A DNA stretch of 64,000 nt from Rostratula benghalensis. Its lineage: Eukaryota > Chordata > Aves > Charadriiformes > Rostratulidae. The DNA lies in the NCBI GenBank assembly GCA_013399305.1, contig VXAI01000015.1, positions 1,967,490-2,031,489 of the forward strand, given 5' to 3'. The translations under genes and the position numbers were made by a program. The notes beneath the pieces are model-generated. The model had not been told where the DNA came from. It saw nothing but the letters and a program-made list of their open reading frames with translations, and ran no database searches. Below, piece after piece: positions 62,038 to 64,000 of the stretch (position 1 is its first letter; the number at the start of each line of letters is the position of its first letter).

Positions 62038-64000
62038 GACAAGTGCATAGGCTTCCACAGAGCTCCAGTAAACCTGAGTATGACATACCCCTGGCCACGG
62101 ATGGAAATGATTTTCAAGTGGCTGGTTTTTTGGACTGAACCATGGCTTATTTTAGAAGTCTCCAAAGTCTCCTGAAAGAAGGAAGGGAAAAAAACCCAGC
62201 TCTAGATCTTCCCTGGCCCATGTGGCTGAAAATTAACCAGTTTTACTACTACGAAGGTCTGTGCCAGTTGGCTGGCCTGGACAGACATGTTTTCTTTTCC
62301 CTTTTAGGCTTATTCTAAAACAGATTTTTTCCTCATAAAACTTACAACTGGTGCAGCTCTTCTCAAGTTAGAAAAGCAAAACTTTTGAAATCAGTAGGAC
62401 TCCATTAATGCGGCTGAGCACAACAGATCCTTCAAGCAACACAAGGAAAGAGAATTTCCTCTACCAGAAAGGGGAATTTCATTCTCTCCCCCCTCTTCAC
62501 AGGAGGCAATCATGATTGCTCAAGTCACGCTTTAAAAGTAATCATTTCAATACCAGACTAGTAAACAAAGTCTTATTCCATCCTGAAATATTGTATTTAA
62601 GAGGGAAAACCCTTCCCCAAAGCATTCTTTCCCTGTTAATTGCAGTGTAAAAGACCATCAAACATACTGTTAGTATTATTTTCTCAATGTTGCATGTAAA
62701 ATTTACGGTGCAATTTCCATTGCATTCAATAACCACAACAAGAACTAGCGCTAAGCCTAGAAAAGCTTGTTTTAATCACATATTAATCTCAATTGTTTGG
62801 GTTTGATTCAGTTTAATAATTTTTCACAGGGCCATGAGCAGACTACAACAGTTCCCAAATACCTTGTGGGGGAAAGTACTTAAGGTTTCTGGGTCAATAA
62901 TTTTCCACGGCATGTGACAAGGATAGGAATCTGCCAATTTCTCCCCCTCAACATTTTGGTAACCCCAGCAAATGGCCCACAGTCATACAAAGTCTTCTGA
63001 AGATTGGTCTGTAATCTCAAAGGTTGCTGGCTGTTGCTGCACTTGCTCTCAGAGGTCATCATCCCCTTGTGCATTAGGGAAAAAAGGAACCTCCAAACAG
63101 CTGCAATGACAGAAACTTTTTTTTTCTTCTTTTTTTTTGTTTAAGGAAGAACACAGTAAAGAACTGTCCAGCCCTGGAGGAGAATCACAGATGTTTCCTG
63201 AAGCCTCAGGAAACTAGTAAAAGGAGGCAAATACTCAGTAAGAAGTACCAGCCTCCAGACCCTGCTACCCAGATTGGGCTTTTGACTAGTTAAACTGAGA
63301 TTTTGGGGAAGGACTTTATCCTCCTATAGCATTCACAACACCACAGCCTGGGATGGAACCATCTAGTCCCTCCTTCTCCTTAGCAGGACCAGCTACAACC
63401 CACTCTGCTGGAAGAGTAGTGATCTATTCTCTAGCACCTTGCTGTCCTTACCTCTGGAAAGCTTTGCATAGCATCCTCCTGTAGTTTTGCCTCTGGGTTT
63501 GAGCAGTCATTTTGGATTAAGACAACCATTTGCATAACACAGGGGAGAATTTTTCTCTGGGACAGCCCACGCATAATGCATTTTTGGGTCCCAAACCAAG
63601 GCACAGCCCTGTACCAGACACAGCACTGACAACCCCGCACAAATCACAAGAGCTACTGTGTTAGGCTAATGTGGGCAGTGACCCAGGCAACATGATTTAC
63701 CAGTAGAGTAACTATCATACATTTCATGTTGATTTACTAAGTCCTTACACAAGTGCTGGAATGAAAACTTGTATTGGATGTTTCAGAACTCAACTAATAA
63801 TTGTTTTGATCTACCCAGAGCCACCAGGCTGCAGCCCAGGGACATCCCCAGGGCAGGGCAGGTCTCCAGCTGAGCCAGACCACAGCTGCGGCCGCAGAAG
63901 CCACTCCACTCCAGACCCTCACTCCTACTGATCCAAAATGCCCACCCAAAGGGCCAAACAAAGGCCATCAAGTGAATCATGGAATAAGAAAAATTAGCTT

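Larger units (their letters stand above)
59021..64000 (-). other. Upstream intron: last part, runs off the window
   Basis: Unique sequence with exon-like segments near 59.8-60.3 kb on plus (listed separately), an assembly gap, T/G-rich runs at 61998-62037 and 63117-63143, and no supported host-gene exon. The next upstream exon of the minus-strand gene would lie beyond 64000 if it is not hidden in the gap. Confidence 0.5.

Noticed and set aside
63335..63420. Sequence with words like those in the reverse complement of avian CR1 3' ends (GGAACCATCTAGTCC, TTAGCAGGACC)
   Set aside because: The match is short and patchy, with no CR1 tail or longer alignment. A RepeatMasker run would decide it.
1..64000. 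tRNA, rRNA, CRISPR array, bacterial operon or viral insertion
   Set aside because: No tRNA T-loop (GGTTCGAATCC-type), no regularly spaced repeats, no Shine-Dalgarno gene arrays and no recognisable retroviral or other viral protein motifs were seen.

Overview
The window looks like intronic DNA from a vertebrate, most likely a bird or another sauropsid. It is AT-rich with CpG-poor background, and it lacks recognisable mammalian SINEs or LINEs. A- and C-rich runs of the AACCCCAAAC type, common in birds, occur in places. The species cannot be named from the sequence. No bacterial-style gene layout, CRISPR array, tRNA, rRNA or recognisable transposon was seen.

The only confidently coding element is a 30-nt microexon on the minus strand at 8195-8224. 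It encodes CDSESDIDDK between a very good 3' splice site and a GTAAG donor. The peptide matches the acidic CDS-(E/D)-SD segment of the AUTS2 / FBRS / FBRSL1 family and resembles FBRSL1 most. The whole window is therefore read as two introns of a minus-strand FBRSL1-like gene: the downstream intron (1-8194) and at least 55.8 kb of the upstream intron (8225-64000). Neither flanking exon was found.

Layout: 1-8.2 kb is downstream intron with a hairpin and a Z-DNA-prone tract. 8.2-14.6 kb is quiet intron. 14.6-16.1 kb is a GC-rich block with homopurine/homopyrimidine tracts, a G-quadruplex motif and conserved-looking sequence. 16.1-35.4 kb is AT-rich intron with microsatellites, homeodomain-site-rich patches and two exon-like segments on the plus strand. 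35.41-35.90 kb is an orphan CpG island, followed by a weaker CpG-rich patch at 38.63-38.98 kb. 40.9 kb holds a small ORF resembling a signal peptide. 46.7-48.85 kb is GC-richer with overlapping open frames. 56.43-56.74 and 58.73-59.02 kb are the best candidate conserved regulatory elements. 59.8-60.3 kb holds exon-like segments beside a 32-base assembly gap.

The long ORFs elsewhere are at about the number expected by chance in 64 kb and are not called as genes. No new molecular system is evident. The items most worth checking are the microexon, the orphan CpG island, the candidate enhancers, the unusually many short perfect hairpins, and a few plus-strand (antisense) exon-like segments.
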